This document shows, piece after piece, positions 1 to 8,808 of a DNA stretch of 64,000 nt. The DNA is from Acidimicrobiales bacterium (lineage in GTDB: Bacteria; Actinomycetota; Acidimicrobiia; Acidimicrobiales; UBA8592), in assembly GCA_030740795.1 (NCBI GenBank), contig JASLWO010000037.1, positions 1-64,000 on the forward strand. Reading direction: 5' to 3'. The translations under genes were made by a program, and so were the position numbers. Position 1 is the first letter of the stretch. The number at the start of each line of letters is the position of its first letter. The notes under the pieces were generated by a model, which did no database searches, was not told the DNA's origin, and saw only the letters and a list, made by a program, of their open reading frames with translations.

Positions 1-38
1 AAAGGTGGAGGACTTCTAAAAATCCTCCACCTTTTTTG
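1..38 (+). terminator. Rho-independent terminator of an upstream (off-window) gene
   Basis: 12-bp stem AAAGGTGGAGGA (1-12)/TCCTCCACCTTT (23-34) followed by a T run on + strand. Confidence 0.8.
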
Positions 39-106
39 TTACGTTTCTGTTAAGTCCTGCTTGATGACTAGGAATTAAAATGATCTTGTGCCTTTAATGG
101 GAATAG

Positions 107-227
107 ACCCCTGTTGGGGGCGGAGACCATAAGAACGCAGAGAACATTGAAAGCTCCTTGTGTGAAGAACTGTAACGGTTAGGTCTCTGCTTCCAACAGG
201 GGGCTTTGACTTTAATTAAGTCAAAGC
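107..227 (+). ncRNA. Candidate structured RNA (unknown class)
   Basis: Arms 108-128 and 182-202 pair over 21 contiguous positions (18 Watson-Crick + 3 G-U only in + orientation); adjacent hairpin CTTTGACTT/AAGTCAAAG at 204-226. Confidence 0.45.
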
Positions 228-820
228 GGCCAAGCATTTACTGCGTGACTTAGAGATTCAATTAATGTGTTTACTTGTTTAGCTCGTCCAATTCCACCAG
301 TATCAGACCAACCCCACTCATCACGGTTCCACCGCAATGTTGGCGGAAGTTCAACTTGCACTCCCGCAAATGGAGGAACATTTACAGGATTTTTGGGGTG
401 CAAGCCCCTTAACTCTTTGGGGATTTCATCTAAAGAGGTTTCAAATGAATAGTCTGGCAAGGCTACTCTAAGGAATGAAGCCAGATGCACGGCAAGTGAC
501 CGGTTCTGACCTCCTAATAGAACTGAATGAAATAAATGCTCTCTTCCGTATCCATGGATCGTTATAACGATTTTGACATGATCTAAAAAACTTTCTAAAT
601 TCTCGGATTTACCATCAATCATTTTCGTTGATGGGAAATGTGTTGGGTCATCACCACTTTGAATTAAACCGTAGTAAGAAGCCCCAGTAATTTCAGCTGC
701 CTCTCTGGCAACTACATCAGTAGCTTTCTCTAATGTCCCACCGTGATAAGCCATAAAGCCAAGAGTTGAACGAATGCAGAGTTCCTCTTTGATATCTGGT
801 TGTTTTAATATCTCACGCAT
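221..820 (-). CDS. Poly-gamma-glutamate hydrolase (PghP/YjqB)-family protein
   Basis: Motifs AYHGGTLEKATDVVAREAA, ITIHGYG, LGGQNRSLAVHLASFLR, HPKNPVN; start ATG overlapping upstream ccdA-like stop. Confidence 0.7.
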   Translation of the reverse strand: MREILKQPDIKEELCIRSTLGFMAYHGGTLEKATDVVAREAAEITGASYYGLIQSGDDPTHFPSTKMIDGKSENLESFLDHVKIVITIHGYGREHLFHSVLLGGQNRSLAVHLASFLRVALPDYSFETSLDEIPKELRGLHPKNPVNVPPFAGVQVELPPTLRWNRDEWGWSDTGGIGRAKQVNTLIESLSHAVNAWPL

Positions 821-1949
821 TTTCAGGTAAAGACCTTTCAAATTTTTGAGAATCTTTCCGCTTCCTAAAGGCTGCAAGAAAACTTAAATTAGAAAAAGTC
901 ACCAAACTTAGGAAGAAGACTATTTCCCAAAATGCTGCCCACCGAAAAGGATCACTAAACCAGTTCTGAAACCGAATAGGCAAATCACCTATGGTTCTCA
1001 CAAAAGGTACGAGTAATAGGTCGAATTCATAAATCGTTATTTCAATTAAGGCCAATAAACCTAAATAAACTCCGCGCAGAGAGAACCTTTTCTCCCTGTC
1101 TAGGACCTGGCTACTTCCAATCCAAATAAGAAATCCTATGACGATCATAAGACACGCCATAGCGAACCTTCCCCCTCCAACATCGTTGACCCAATTACTT
1201 AAGCGACCCGACCCACGAAGTGAAAGGTCCACCAAAGGATTCGTTCCGTAATTACCTCGCGAAACTTGTATCTCCCACCAACCATAAGCTGCGAGAAAAA
1301 ACCCAGAGATGGTTAGAAAGAACCCCGAAATAGTGTTCAGATGTTTAAGGACTTTTTTAAGGTGTTGAGCAATTGAAGATCGTGCTAAAGCAATACTGAG
1401 CGTCAAAACTGTTATTACTATGCTCATCCCTAACGCATAGGCAATAAATACAGCTATACCATCAACAATCCCATCTCGACTAAATGAACCGCCAACAGTG
1501 ACAAAAAAGATCGGTGCGGAACATCCAACAGAGACAATGGCGTAAGAAACCCCAAATAGAAACATTGATGGGAGTTGGCGATTCATTCCAGTGGTTTTTA
1601 ATCGAGGTATGTTCAAAACAGGATGAAATCCTCGAATCATAGCGAGTCCAAGAAGAATCAAAAGAATTCCTATAGTCAAAGTTATATATCCGGCCCGTTT
1701 TTCAATACTGCTTTCTGAGATGACGGTATTTGTTAGAACACCTAAGGCAGCAAAGATAAAAACAAACCCCATTGATAAAGCTAACGAAACTTTCAATCCA
1801 TTAAGAATGCCAAGATACCTATCGGTACCTGATTTGGTATCAACTCCAAGAAAATATGAAAGATAGGCTGGTAACATAGCAAACCCACAAGGGTTGAACG
1901 CCGCGATCAATCCTGCTGCGAGGGGGAAAGCAAGGTCAACGCTGATCAT
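813..1949 (-). CDS. CcdA/DsbD-like cytochrome c biogenesis transmembrane protein
   Basis: Multi-TM, NPCGFAMLPAYLSYFLG motif and GCSAPIFF motif. Confidence 0.85.
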   Translation of the reverse strand: MISVDLAFPLAAGLIAAFNPCGFAMLPAYLSYFLGVDTKSGTDRYLGILNGLKVSLALSMGFVFIFAALGVLTNTVISESSIEKRAGYITLTIGILLILLGLAMIRGFHPVLNIPRLKTTGMNRQLPSMFLFGVSYAIVSVGCSAPIFFVTVGGSFSRDGIVDGIAVFIAYALGMSIVITVLTLSIALARSSIAQHLKKVLKHLNTISGFFLTISGFFLAAYGWWEIQVSRGNYGTNPLVDLSLRGSGRLSNWVNDVGGGRFAMACLMIVIGFLIWIGSSQVLDREKRFSLRGVYLGLLALIEITIYEFDLLLVPFVRTIGDLPIRFQNWFSDPFRWAAFWEIVFFLSLVTFSNLSFLAAFRKRKDSQKFERSLPENA

Positions 1950-2515
1950 GGTCCAAAGTATTTCTCTAGTCGATTGTAGACATCATCAGCAGTCATAGCT
2001 TTAAGGTATTTCCCAACAATCACCCCATCGCTATTAACAAAGACAGTAAATGGTAAACCTACAGCTCCCACTTCTTCCAATAAAGTTCCATCATCACCAT
2101 AGAGAATCAGATAAGAAGCTCCTGTTTCAGAAATTAATTGTTGAGCTCTAACTTCATCTGTTTCACCGCTATTTATCCCCACAAATAGAACTGATCTTTC
2201 GTCAAGGTAAAAGGATGCTTCGGCAGTTCGGTAGTCTCTAGCATGGATCTTTTGGATTTCAATGATTTCTCTTTTGCAAGGATCACACCATGAGGCAAAA
2301 AAGTTGATTACGAGATTCTTCCCTGAAAGAAACGAAGTTTCGAATTTTGAACCACCAGATTCCCGTAATTTCTCTAGTTCAGATAGTTCAGTAAAGGAAC
2401 TCAAAGTTGTCTGATGTTTCTCTTCTGAAGATGAAGCGTAATCGTATATCTTTAATCCCAGCGCAAGAATAAGACCTAATGCTATAAAGGCTAGGAATAT
2501 TCGTAACACGCTCAC
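1946..2515 (-). CDS. TlpA/ResA-like thioredoxin-fold protein
   Basis: N-terminal TM; FFASWCDPCKREI active site; overlaps ccdA-like start. Confidence 0.9.
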   Translation of the reverse strand: MSVLRIFLAFIALGLILALGLKIYDYASSSEEKHQTTLSSFTELSELEKLRESGGSKFETSFLSGKNLVINFFASWCDPCKREIIEIQKIHARDYRTAEASFYLDERSVLFVGINSGETDEVRAQQLISETGASYLILYGDDGTLLEEVGAVGLPFTVFVNSDGVIVGKYLKAMTADDVYNRLEKYFGP

Positions 2516-2580
2516 TCTTTGAAACTAGCGTGTATCTAGTCAAATTTGATACTTGTCCTCATTCCTTAAAGGAATCTCTC

Positions 2581-2615
2581 ATCTGCCCCCGGCGTTTAAG
2601 ACGCCGGGGGCAGAT
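2581..2615. repeat. Perfect GC-rich inverted repeat/hairpin
   Basis: ATCTGCCCCCGGCGT-TTAAG-ACGCCGGGGGCAGAT, 15-bp perfect stem. Confidence 0.9.
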
Positions 2616-2678
2616 CGTTACTAGAAGCTCGCTTAAACCGTTGCTTCACGAGACGTGAGATGAGAGAAACCTTGCTGT

Positions 2679-3020
2679 TCAAGCTGTTTTTAGAAGGTCT
2701 TGAAGGTGCTCAGGTACCGGTATTTGCGGCATCTGTTCTTCAGGACGAGGGACCTTGGATGGTCTGCCACGACGCCGTTTGACCATCAATACCTTCCCAT
2801 TCATGAATAACTGACCGCCCCAAACCCCACAGGGCTCATTCCTCTCGATAGCTCCCTGAAGGCAGGGAGATATCACAGGGCAATCAGAGCAGATTTGTTT
2901 AGCCGCAGCTATCCCATGAATTTCTTCAGAGAAGAAAACGTCATTATTAACGCTGGGCGCCGCACATTCAGCGAACGCCTGCCATTCTTCAGCTGTGTAA
3001 GTTGTTGTTGTCATTTTCAT
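2679..3020 (-). CDS. WhiB-family Fe-S transcriptional regulator
   Basis: Cys pattern C...C-x2-C-x5-C, GVWGG motif, basic C-terminal KRRRGRPSK. Confidence 0.92.
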   Translation of the reverse strand: MKMTTTTYTAEEWQAFAECAAPSVNNDVFFSEEIHGIAAAKQICSDCPVISPCLQGAIERNEPCGVWGGQLFMNGKVLMVKRRRGRPSKVPRPEEQMPQIPVPEHLQDLLKTA

Positions 3021-3044
3021 TGTGTCTCCTTTAATAGTTGTTAG

Positions 3045-3080
3045 AGAAAAAGCAGAAAGACCGCCGGATTTTCCGACGGC
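3045..3080 (-). terminator. Probable rho-independent terminator
   Basis: On - strand CCGTCGGA-AAA-TCCGGCGG stem followed by TCTTTCTGCTTTTTCTC. Confidence 0.6.
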
Positions 3081-3107
3081 CTAAGGAAGTACTTTGCAGT
3101 TTGAGAG

Positions 3108-3308
3108 CTAGTACGCAAACTCCTTGGGCCGGACAGAATAAGGCTTAAAGGCCGTAGTTGAATAATGGCCTTTATGTGTAAAGGTAAATGGATTTACCGA
3201 AGATGAATCGGTAAATTCTCGAGAGATAAGACGATTAGAGTTCGCGCAGGAGAAACCCAAAACGGCTACAGCCGAGTCGGTATTAAGTGCAAAATTTCGT
3301 GCAACCAT
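3108..3308 (-). CDS. Small hypothetical protein (66 aa)
   Basis: Internal ATG at 3308 preceded by AAAGGAG Shine-Dalgarno (MVARNFALNTDSAVAVLGF...); own terminator downstream. Confidence 0.55.
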   Translation of the reverse strand: MVARNFALNTDSAVAVLGFSCANSNRLISREFTDSSSVNPFTFTHKGHYSTTAFKPYSVRPKEFAY

Positions 3309-3472
3309 TTGTTTCTCCTTTCTGATTGAACAGGTCATTAGCATATTCTGTTTTTCGTCGGACTCCACCTAAGTTTCTGTGAAGAAAGATATTTCTTCAA
3401 CCTAGGGGTTCCCTCAAGGGCAGCACTGAAAGCTCAATGTGTCAAGTGAATTAAATTCAAGGAAGGGAATTT

Positions 3473-4591
3473 TTAAGATTTCATTTGGTAAGTCATCAAC
3501 CCATTTTCGGTTTTGCGACCTAATTCCCCTAGTTCTTTGAGGTGTTCAAGGTGGGCAAATGTTTCGCTTTCAGCCATGTCTCCCCAAGCTCTTTTGCTGA
3601 AAAGCACTCTCATATAGTCAGTTACGGAACCATCAATAAGTTGTTGAGCAGCATTACGTATTGTTTCAAGTCTCTCTTCATGGTGTTCAATAATTTCAAG
3701 TGACCGTTCTCCAAGGTTCGCAAACGGGTGGCCATGGGCTGGAAGAGCTATGGAGACATCTTTGAAATGGGTCATTTTGTGGAGAGAAGCAAAGAACTTT
3801 GCTAATGGATCTGATTCAGGGGAAATCCCCCCGATATGAGGTGTGATCGTTGGAAGCACATGGTCACCTGAAAACATGACTCCATATTCTGGATCCCACA
3901 AACATAAGTGGTCGTTTGTATGCCCAGGGGTATGAATTGACAGCCATTCACGACCTCCAAGGCTTACAGGTTCATTATCAGTAACTTCTATAGTTGGTTC
4001 CGGTGTTCGGAACCAAGAAGAATTGAACCGCCCCATTTTTTTGAATCGGTCTATTTCTTCTGGGGGAGGCATACTTCTTTTAGATCCCCAGGGTAGTCTC
4101 TCAGAAAAGATCCTTTCAATCACCTGTTGTTGCGCTTCTTCAGAGTTTGGATCCAATGAGCTCGAATCTTCACTCTCTAGAATTTCTGTACGGTTGAAAG
4201 CATTTCTAAAGTTTTCATGTGTCAGGATATTCGCTTGAGTGTTTTCTCTTATCCGTTCCGCTGAACCGAAATGATCAAAATGCGAGTGGGTAACAACAAC
4301 GGTATGGATGTCTTCGATTTTGAACCCTGCGCTTTTAAGACGATTTGTTAACGCGGACCAAGAGTCATCCCCTGGCAAACCTGGATCCACAACGGCAATA
4401 CCTTGATTATCTTCCAAAACGTAGCAATTTACGTGTCCGAGACCGGGTAGATTAACCGGTAATTGCGTTCTGAGAATATTCGGGGCTACTTCTGAAACGG
4501 TTTCACTTGCAGGTTCTTGTTCTTCTTTTTTCGGGCGCTTTTCTTCAGAGACGTCGTCAGTGCCATTATTTTCAGAATGTGAGTGCGTCAT
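3473..4591 (-). CDS. MBL-fold metallo-hydrolase
   Basis: THSHFDHFG, SGDHVLP, PAHGHPF motifs. Confidence 0.9.
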   Translation of the reverse strand: MTHSHSENNGTDDVSEEKRPKKEEQEPASETVSEVAPNILRTQLPVNLPGLGHVNCYVLEDNQGIAVVDPGLPGDDSWSALTNRLKSAGFKIEDIHTVVVTHSHFDHFGSAERIRENTQANILTHENFRNAFNRTEILESEDSSSLDPNSEEAQQQVIERIFSERLPWGSKRSMPPPEEIDRFKKMGRFNSSWFRTPEPTIEVTDNEPVSLGGREWLSIHTPGHTNDHLCLWDPEYGVMFSGDHVLPTITPHIGGISPESDPLAKFFASLHKMTHFKDVSIALPAHGHPFANLGERSLEIIEHHEERLETIRNAAQQLIDGSVTDYMRVLFSKRAWGDMAESETFAHLEHLKELGELGRKTENGLMTYQMKS

Positions 4592-4594
4592 TAC

Positions 4595-5137
4595 CTACTC
4601 TTTGTCGTTTGAGAATAATTTTGAACGATAGAATTTCAGCTCTTCAACGCTAGCTTTTATATCTTCCATAGCCCTATGCCCACCATTTTTTTTCGGTGCG
4701 TCAACTAACTTTTCAGGGAACCACCGCTTCGCTAGTTCCTTAACACTAGAAACATCAACAGATCTGTAATGCAGAAAATTCTCAATTTCTGGAAGGTATT
4801 CCGCTAGAAATCTTCGATCCGTACCGATAGAATTTCCACACAGAGGAACGGTTTTTTCTTCCTGAATGTGTTCCTTCAAAAATGAGAGTGTTAAATCACC
4901 TGCTTCTTTTATCTTTATTGTGGAAGCTTTGATTTCTGGTAAAAGACCACTTTTTGTATGCATGTCAAGAACGAATGGATCCATTTTTCCCAACTCCGCA
5001 TCTGATGCGTGTATCACGAGATTCGGTCCCTCAGCAATAATTTCTAACTCATCATCAGTAATTAAAGTAGCGATCTCAACTATTACATTTTCTTCCGGAT
5101 CAAGTCCGGTCATCTCAAGATCTATCCAAGCAAGCAT
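4595..5137 (-). CDS. orn: Oligoribonuclease
   Basis: MLAWIDLEMTGLDPEENVIVEIATLITD start, DEDDh exonuclease pattern. Confidence 0.92.
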   Translation of the reverse strand: MLAWIDLEMTGLDPEENVIVEIATLITDDELEIIAEGPNLVIHASDAELGKMDPFVLDMHTKSGLLPEIKASTIKIKEAGDLTLSFLKEHIQEEKTVPLCGNSIGTDRRFLAEYLPEIENFLHYRSVDVSSVKELAKRWFPEKLVDAPKKNGGHRAMEDIKASVEELKFYRSKLFSNDKE

Positions 5138-5232
5138 TCCGCTGATTCTATGGCATTCCAGAGCAATTCGTACGGAAGCAAAGAATGTTGTTTTGTTAGG
5201 CAGCGAACTTAAATAGTCGCTACGCTTCCTGC

Positions 5233-5673
5233 GTGATGAAACTTCCAATTAAAAGACTTGATCCTGATTTACCTTTACCTAAATATGCTCAAGTTGGAGA
5301 TGCCGGTTGTGACCTGATCGCCGCTGAAGAAATTGTTCTCCCTCCAGGAGGGGGCAGAGCTCTAGTACCGACAGGAATCGCCATTGCTCTACCCGAGGGG
5401 TACGCAGGATTTGTCCAGCCAAGAAGCGGTTTAGCTAATAAACATGGGGTGACATGCCTTAACTCTCCAGGTTTAATAGACAGTGGCTACAGAGGAGAAC
5501 TCAAGGTCCTATTGATTAACACTGACCCTCATAATTCATTTGAAGTTAAAAGAGGAGAACGCATAGCTCAACTTGTTATACAAAAGGTAGAGCAAGCAGA
5601 CTTCATTGAAATGGAAGACTTGTCGCAAACAGAACGAGGAGATGGAGGCTTTGGTTCAACCGGAGTTAACTAA
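5233..5673 (+). CDS. dut: Deoxyuridine 5'-triphosphate nucleotidohydrolase
   Basis: dUTPase motifs [36 protein letters not shown]. Confidence 0.95.
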   Translation: MMKLPIKRLDPDLPLPKYAQVGDAGCDLIAAEEIVLPPGGGRALVPTGIAIALPEGYAGFVQPRSGLANKHGVTCLNSPGLIDSGYRGELKVLLINTDPHNSFEVKRGERIAQLVIQKVEQADFIEMEDLSQTERGDGGFGSTGVN

Positions 5674-6052
5674 CGTCTTCGCTTTCAGCCGCAATTTCAA
5701 AAACAACCCAAGCTTTTTCTCTATTCACAACCACCTCGGTGACCAGAGGAAGGACAATAGATTGGAAGGTCTCAAACAATTCTTCCTTTATCTCCAATGG
5801 CTCCGTCGTTTGGGAGGCCACAGTTACCTGCATTCTTCTTTGTGAGAACTGGTAATTAAGGTGTAGCGGGGTTTCCCATTGCCGAGCAGAGATAAACAGA
5901 TTGGTTGTTTCTTTCATCACGGACCGGAGATCTTCTATTTCTTTCAAGGAAAACCCACTTCTTATTCCAAGATGCGCGATCGTAGTCTGCGCTACTTTCT
6001 CATAAGACGGAGAAGTCGGAAGTATCAGTTGAACTTGATCACTATTTTCCAT
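5666..6052 (-). CDS. RsbW-like anti-sigma factor/ATP-binding protein
   Basis: Length and HATPase-like N-terminal pattern ([19 protein letters not shown]...[14 protein letters not shown]); weak similarity by eye. Confidence 0.55.
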   Translation of the reverse strand: MENSDQVQLILPTSPSYEKVAQTTIAHLGIRSGFSLKEIEDLRSVMKETTNLFISARQWETPLHLNYQFSQRRMQVTVASQTTEPLEIKEELFETFQSIVLPLVTEVVVNREKAWVVFEIAAESEDVS

Positions 6053-6117
6053 ATTTTTATGATTCTCTCACGCTTGTTGCCTTAATACCTTGAGGACATG
6101 AACCTATTACCTGCATT

Positions 6118-6372
6118 CTAAGGTCTTTTACGCAGTCCGGAGTCTTTCAACCTTCTAACAAGCTCTCTTGGTTCAGTTTGGACAGCTCCAAGTTCAACTG
6201 CTTCCAACCAAATCCGCTCCGGGATATCATAATGGTCGCCTTGGAATGCGCTTCGGGGGACACCTAACACAGCAGCGAAATTGTGAAGTTCCTCATAACT
6301 CGCATCGCTTACTAGGTGCGACCATAGTTCGCCACGAAATAGCCAAATCGGTTTATCAATTAGAATCGTCAT
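6118..6372 (-). CDS. DUF4031-type small protein
   Basis: MTILIDKPIWLFRGELWSHLVSDASYEELHNFAAVLGVPRSAFQGDHYDIPE. Confidence 0.7.
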   Translation of the reverse strand: MTILIDKPIWLFRGELWSHLVSDASYEELHNFAAVLGVPRSAFQGDHYDIPERIWLEAVELGAVQTEPRELVRRLKDSGLRKRP

Positions 6373-6598
6373 AAAAAGGATCAGAGGTTCTGTCTGAGAT
6401 GAAGCATAGAACTTGAAGAAAAAATATGAAACTATTGCAGCACCGATGCTAAATCCTTGATCCCGCAAACCTTGTTTCATGGCTACTAAAAAGCAAGGAT
6501 AGTAATAAAGGCAAATCCCTAAGCACCTACTAACCTAAACTGTTGACCGAATTAGTTCTAGAATCGGTAGACTCACCGACTAGCAATTTGAAATACAT

Positions 6599-6672
6599 GC
6601 CTCCGTAGCCAAGTCTGGTAAGGCAGCGGACTTTTAATCCGAAGATCGTGGGTTCGAATCCCACCGGAGGTA
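6599..6672 (+). tRNA. tRNA-Lys(TTT)
   Basis: Cloverleaf GCCTCCG...CGGAGGT-A; anticodon loop CTTTTAA; T arm GTGGGTTCGAATCCCAC. Confidence 0.95.
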
Positions 6673-6682
6673 CAGAATCACA

Positions 6683-7282
6683 TCAAATTTGATCAGGGTA
6701 AGTTTCTTCCTCAGGAGGCAGCAAATGAATTCGATCACCAAGATGTATTTCCTTACCTTCTACCTCAAACCACTGTGCGCCTAAGTTAGGGATCCGTCTA
6801 TATTCTCCACCACACAAGCTTTCAAGAGCGTAGATGCACCCACCATGAGTTACAACGACAATGGGGCTGTCACCTTCAGCATCGTTAATAATCCTTCTTA
6901 AACCTTTCCAAAGCCGAATTAGCAAATCCTCGTCCGATTCCCAGTCGTCTGGCCAAATGCCGTTCTTTAGAAAACCCGGAAACTGTTTATTAATTTCTTC
7001 TCTTGTTAATCCACTAAACGCCCCCGCGTCCCTCTCCTGAATTCGTGATTCCGTAATAATACGATTTTTGTCCCAACCTTTTGAGTCAGCGAAAATCTCA
7101 GCAGTTAGTTGTGCTCTTTGTAAATCAGAACAAGCAAGAATACTAAAATCTGGAATTTCTAAAGCAGCAAGTGACGCTTGTTCCATACCAAATTCAGTAA
7201 GTGGTGGGTCAGCTTGGCCTTGCCATTTCCCGACAGCATTCCATTCTGATTGCCCATGTCGCACTAGAAGTAATTTTGTCAT
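6683..7282 (-). CDS. Histidine phosphatase (phosphoglycerate mutase-like)
   Basis: LLVRHGQSEWNAVGKWQGQADPPLT motif. Confidence 0.9.
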   Translation of the reverse strand: MTKLLLVRHGQSEWNAVGKWQGQADPPLTEFGMEQASLAALEIPDFSILACSDLQRAQLTAEIFADSKGWDKNRIITESRIQERDAGAFSGLTREEINKQFPGFLKNGIWPDDWESDEDLLIRLWKGLRRIINDAEGDSPIVVVTHGGCIYALESLCGGEYRRIPNLGAQWFEVEGKEIHLGDRIHLLPPEEETYPDQI

Positions 7283-7306
7283 CGGTTCAGCCGATAGTCT
7301 TTATAT

Positions 7307-8800
7307 GTGGCAACTCTTCGACTTTTCGCATCTATAAGAGAAATAGCTGGTACCAGCGCAAAACAATCTGAAGCTGAAACAGTGAATGGAGTGATTACTG
7401 AAGCAATCACAGAATTCGGTAAAGATTTCGCAGATCTTGTTCCCACTTGTCGCATATGGATTAATGGTAACCCAGCAACAATGGAAGATGCAGTAACCGC
7501 AGAAGATGAAATTGCGCTCCTGCCACCAGTTTCAGGAGGATCTAGAAGAAATCTGATTCAAGACCAAATCCCAGATTTACATAACCGAGAACTGCACGTA
7601 GCCATTATTTCAATGCATACTTCCCCTCTCACACAACCTGGGCAAGGAGACTCGGGTGGAATGAATGTGTACATACGTGAGGTAGCTACGGCTTTGGCCC
7701 ACCGTGGAATCCAATGCACTATTTATGTGCGCAAATGGAACCCATCGCTTCCAAGAGAAGTACATCTTGAACCAGGAGTTGAAATTGTTTATATAGAAGC
7801 GGGAGATTATGACCTAGCAAAGGAAAGACTTCCCGAAATCATTGACCAATTCACAATGGGAGTCGAAGCTGATCTTAGGGGAAGAAAATCAATAGATATC
7901 ATTCACGCTAATTACTGGCTTTCTGGAGTTGTCGGCCATCGCCTAAAACATAAACTGGATATTCCATTAGTTACGACTTTCCACACGCTTGGAGAAGCTA
8001 AAAAAGAAACTGGCCACCCCGAACCTGAAGAAAGAATTATTTCTGAACGAGAAACCATTGGTTGTTCAGAAATAATTGTCGCTAATAGCTTGATGGAAAA
8101 AGAACAACTTATATCACTGTATGACGCCCCTGAAGACCGTATTCACATTGTCCCGCTAGGAGTGGAACACGCTTTATTCTCACCTGGTAATCAAGCGGCG
8201 GCGCGGTCAGCTTTAGGACTTCCTAACGGTTCAATACTTATGTTCGTAGGGCGTTTGCAATCGTTAAAGGGGGTAGATGTCGCGATAAATGCCCTTGCAG
8301 AAATGAAAGATAGAGAAGCGACGTTACTTATCGTTGGAGGTGCAAGTGGCCCACAAGGAGAATCCCATGAAAGGCGCCTTAGAGAGCTAATAGCCGAACT
8401 CCCTTCCAGCACCCACGTCGTATTTGTTCCCCCTCAACCTCACCACATTTTGAGCACCTACTACCGTGCTTCAGATATCGTCCTTGTTCCTAGCAGGTCA
8501 GAATCATTCGGCCTTGTCGCTTTAGAGTCAGCAGCGTGTGGAACTCCGGTAGTTGCCGCTGCAGTTGGTGGATTAAAAGATTTAATAGATGATGGTCACA
8601 CAGGGATCCTTGTTGAAGGCTGGAACCCAACTCACTATGAAAATGCTGTAAATGAACTTCTTTCTAACCCATTCCTTTCAACTGAGATCGCTATGAACGC
8701 AGCAGAAAAAGCAAAGGATTTCTCCTGGGGCCAAACAGCCAACGACCTTATTGAGATTTACGCTTCGATACTTTCAACAGCACTTGTTGATTGTCGATAG
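7307..8800 (+). CDS. mshA: Fusion protein: N-terminal MoaD/ThiS-like domain + MshA-like D-inositol-3-phosphate glycosyltransferase
   Basis: MATLRLFASIREIAGT...IWINGNPA...EDEIALLPPVSGG (MoaD-like) continuous with HVAIISMHTSPLTQPGQGDSGGMNVYIREVA... (MshA GT4). Confidence 0.88.
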   Translation: MATLRLFASIREIAGTSAKQSEAETVNGVITEAITEFGKDFADLVPTCRIWINGNPATMEDAVTAEDEIALLPPVSGGSRRNLIQDQIPDLHNRELHVAIISMHTSPLTQPGQGDSGGMNVYIREVATALAHRGIQCTIYVRKWNPSLPREVHLEPGVEIVYIEAGDYDLAKERLPEIIDQFTMGVEADLRGRKSIDIIHANYWLSGVVGHRLKHKLDIPLVTTFHTLGEAKKETGHPEPEERIISERETIGCSEIIVANSLMEKEQLISLYDAPEDRIHIVPLGVEHALFSPGNQAAARSALGLPNGSILMFVGRLQSLKGVDVAINALAEMKDREATLLIVGGASGPQGESHERRLRELIAELPSSTHVVFVPPQPHHILSTYYRASDIVLVPSRSESFGLVALESAACGTPVVAAAVGGLKDLIDDGHTGILVEGWNPTHYENAVNELLSNPFLSTEIAMNAAEKAKDFSWGQTANDLIEIYASILSTALVDCR

Positions 8801-8808
8801 AGAACTCT

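Noticed and set aside
107-227. SRP (4.5S) RNA as explanation of the long-stem RNA
   Set aside because: Length and rod shape fit, but the conserved apical GGAAGGnAGCA/GGAA-tetraloop signature is absent on both strands.
267-452. Short ORFs antisense to solid genes (also e.g. 4866-5216, 9565-10008, 30377-31117, 57604-57861)
   Set aside because: They lie opposite well-supported coding frames, lack RBS and family signal; typical shadow ORFs.
4595-5248. Apparent start overlap of divergent orn and dut
   Set aside because: Orn homology begins at MLAWIDLEMTGL (5137), leaving an ordinary ~95-bp divergent promoter region.
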